A stretch of 40,633 bases of DNA from Dimorphilus gyrociliatus (taxonomy: Eukaryota; Annelida; Polychaeta; Dinophilidae): positions 45,838 through 86,470 of the forward strand of contig CAJFCJ010000101.1 in assembly GCA_904063045.1 (NCBI GenBank). The letters are read 5' to 3'. Made by a program: the position numbers and the translations under genes. Below the pieces are notes generated by a model. It was not told the DNA's origin. It searched no databases and saw only the letters and a list, made by a program, of their open reading frames with translations. Shown piece after piece: positions 39,601 through 40,633 of the stretch (position 1 is the stretch's first letter; every line of letters starts with the position of its first letter).

Positions 39601-40633
39601 CTTTTAAAGGAATTTTAAAAGCACAATTTCAAAGATTTTACATAAATAGCTCTTCTCCCTTCCTTTACAATTACACTTGTGAACTTGTAAAAAAATCTCT
39701 ACAAAGACAAGGCTATTCCCATAAAGAAATTAAAACAGCAATAAAAAAAGTAAGAAGGACCAACTTAAAAATGACCAAAGTTAATTCTGTAATAATTCCA
39801 AAGGATAACCAAATATTTTCAACAATTCTCAAAGAAAGAATTTTAGATATTTCAGATAAGATTCTTATTGGAGATGGTAACAGAGTTGTTAGAAGAAGAA
39901 ATACAATTGATTTGAATGATCAACAACATTCAGTTCTGTTCATTATTCACTGTAAAGAATGCCAGAAAAATATGATAGCCTATTTACAACCTGATTTTGG
40001 AAAGCACATCACCAATATACTATTAATGAACTTGACAAAGTTAAATAATGATTGTCTTTCAGAAAATTTACTTAATCATGATCATCTCTACAAAAATGTT
40101 AGAAAAAATATTCTACTCTTTCCATTGGAACAAATCAGAGATACTTCAATTTTATTAAATCATATTCAACAATTAGTCTACAAGGAGAATATAAAGAATA
40201 TATTTTATCATCCTTTTGGACTTGCAAAATTTACTGTAAATCCTCCATTTAGAAAAATTCCTCTAATATTACCTTACAAAAAAAATCTTTCTCCTTTAAT
40301 AAGTAAGATAAAAAAGAGATACCAAAAACTTCAAATGGAAAAACAAAAATTTCAAAAATACAACTTACTATTCTCCTACCAAACTAATAAAAATAATATA
40401 AGACAAAAGATACTTTATAGTAATTTTGATTTTTTGAAAAAACAGCAATGCCATAATATTGTATTTCAGAAACAACCAAATCAAAGTAATCAAGTTGAAA
40501 AACAGCCAGTAACACCTCTACCACCAATAAGGCATAGATCTTTCCTTCAACCAACAAAAAGATCAATACAGGCTACTGATGATATTCTTACCCCTGGACC
40601 ATCTGGAATTCAAGATACAGTAAAAGATACCAC
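36675..40633 (+). CDS. Penelope-like reverse transcriptase with SGNH-like N-terminal segment (runs off window)
   Basis: One frame of at least 1,319 codons without a stop; the 3' end is outside. Residues 1-155 are helical and charged, 156-265 an acidic linker. An SGNH-like segment (about 316-470) follows: ILGNSSFRD (323-330), ILILHVNLNG (376-385), GKHLTKTAQEF (454-464). Penelope-type RT runs about 505-1000: IVNLSKYEIP, then IIIKSSDKGSCLVI (DKG at 636-638), YALPKIHK (712-719), RPVISC, TMDIKSMFSII (Asp792), GCAMGQSYAPAYAN (855-868), YKRYLDDIFIIW (Asp894-Asp895), ISFLDLTFF and HPPYTFKGILKAQ. At 1087-1180 a CKEC and later NHDH pattern sits where Penelope elements have their GIY-YIG endonuclease, but the GIY/YIG residues are not there. 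A basic, Pro-rich tail follows. All RT catalytic Asp are kept. The ATG was chosen as the first in an open frame; a start further upstream is excluded by stops. Confidence 0.9.
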   Translation, partial: MNINQQAYFSKVRPWVFPNMFEKRSIDISPERNDEFVKQLTNQLNFIAGFISKQKKSYNEIVDLKAGLFFKDREMFTKEAEEECKKKYATFQQSLLDIYQQQCEMFLDLNNYDNLFIFKRYVNDRQLKKALSTIKKEYSSEENFNNFQEKVIEFFSEANSSASNSQEENKINKNIEETETEETDIHKTLDNLHCPEIIEKQNDKENTTEITNNDQSNQEATIEEYVEIEQEDHSNNEEIVTIVPIKHISNVRKEEIQKILQVTDHSRKFTNTQVLNRNYYNRDLKLSEMFSKIGFNFKTETEAKNHAKLLKPIKEINSDIMILGNSSFRDVNIKNLCSLKLLNDLENYSLTVVNISKLLAIDLEEIVGKWNLDFKILILHVNLNGVEVDSFLNLVNGKFTDSKKIICSIPYTNREHIPKPEEFTKLQQFGLKILDLTNLESLGYKENPTGKSKGKHLTKTAQEFCINLCLKCCSESLNGNQVENFSIYNFNSNKYIVNLSKYEIPRDVEEFLNLGLKFTFHQQSKSNWQKISTLNLEEFFKRLIFVDKHIEGESEPLVKDWRPKKQKSELTQSFSDIFLDDCIKDFKIDCKRYLKQFQFNNINNPKNNKNFKLNNQTLMESLKSFFSLDIIIKSSDKGSCLVIQNREDYLKMCQHLISDEEQYCLLTNGHVFTKQNIKYYKDLLKKYKYCIESSHLNALLDSLKDCKPRNFYALPKIHKEQQTDWIVPFSIPKGRPVISCLNSETYEISRFIHHLLYPISKLHPSFIENSTDILHHLQDLIIPNDALLITMDIKSMFSIIDTHSGLNAIEYFLEKYSPFGKDNQIFKEFIINTLKYSLHRNHFLFNGQFYLQKLGCAMGQSYAPAYANIWMAWIEETIIANFQPFPFLYKRYLDDIFIIWTDSKKEFDIFYAKINNIKKNLKFKVQIEKSKISFLDLTFFKGTKFLQTGKLDYSIHFKNCETFNLLNRNSLHPPYTFKGILKAQFQRFYINSSSPFLYNYTCELVKKSLQRQGYSHKEIKTAIKKVRRTNLKMTKVNSVIIPKDNQIFSTILKERILDISDKILIGDGNRVVRRRNTIDLNDQQHSVLFIIHCKECQKNMIAYLQPDFGKHITNILLMNLTKLNNDCLSENLLNHDHLYKNVRKNILLFPLEQIRDTSILLNHIQQLVYKENIKNIFYHPFGLAKFTVNPPFRKIPLILPYKKNLSPLISKIKKRYQKLQMEKQKFQKYNLLFSYQTNKNNIRQKILYSNFDFLKKQQCHNIVFQKQPNQSNQVEKQPVTPLPPIRHRSFLQPTKRSIQATDDILTPGPSGIQDTVKDT

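Noticed and set aside
38704-40566. Minus-strand frames of 60-72 codons under the Penelope-like ORF
   Set aside because: Opposite-strand shadows of a long intact gene.

Overview
This is a window of a eukaryotic, almost certainly animal, nuclear genome. It is strongly AT-rich and full of mobile-element remains. The supported genes have short GT-AG introns (about 51-62 bases). The recognisable host genes are of animal type: a secreted protein with an inter-alpha-trypsin-inhibitor heavy-chain C-terminal domain, an LGR/relaxin-receptor-like GPCR fragment, and a dibasic-processed peptide precursor. Telomere-like CCCTAA/TTAGGG tracts also fit most animals. I cannot name the species.

Layout. 62-3750: a Mutator-like (MULE) transposon with tandemly repeated inverted ends and a 10-bp target duplication. 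It carries its own transposase on the minus strand and a captured Ty3/gypsy protease-RT fragment on the plus strand. 4055-8164: a 4.1-kb stretch framed by telomere-like repeats pointing outward. It holds an about 182-bp repeat, the intact five-exon ITIH-C-type gene (5799-7386) and a broken LGR-type receptor fragment (7669-8128). 9127-9432: a two-exon secreted peptide precursor on the minus strand. About 10250-10950: the same 182-bp repeat in the opposite orientation. 12937-15225: an unclassified element with long tandem-repeat inverted ends. 16181-17296: an intact 371-residue MULE transposase.

17.6-26.9 kb is a graveyard of at least two Ty3/gypsy elements. One (21209-26536) has short LTR-like direct repeats and a polypurine tract, and its integrase is split by a Tigger/pogo transposon with intact ends and TA duplication (24391-25907). 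A hAT fragment lies just upstream. 28.5-32.8 kb holds two more gypsy gag/pol remnants around a decayed Merlin (IS1595/ISXO2-type) transposase. A pogo-like MITE candidate follows.

34.7-36.2 kb is a tandem duplication of a small unknown gene whose two copies also share a 5'UTR mini-intron. Finally, 36675-40633 is one unbroken reading frame of at least 1,319 codons that runs off the window. It encodes a Penelope-like reverse transcriptase with an N-terminal extension containing an SGNH-hydrolase-like segment and a C-terminal region that looks like a GIY-YIG endonuclease without its catalytic motif. It is the only long intact pol-type frame in the window and the best candidate for something undescribed.

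Apart from nesting of elements there is no operon-like cooperation between genes here. The intact frames (ITIH-C gene, peptide precursor, duplicated pair, MULE 371-mer, Penelope-like ORF) stand out against the decayed elements.
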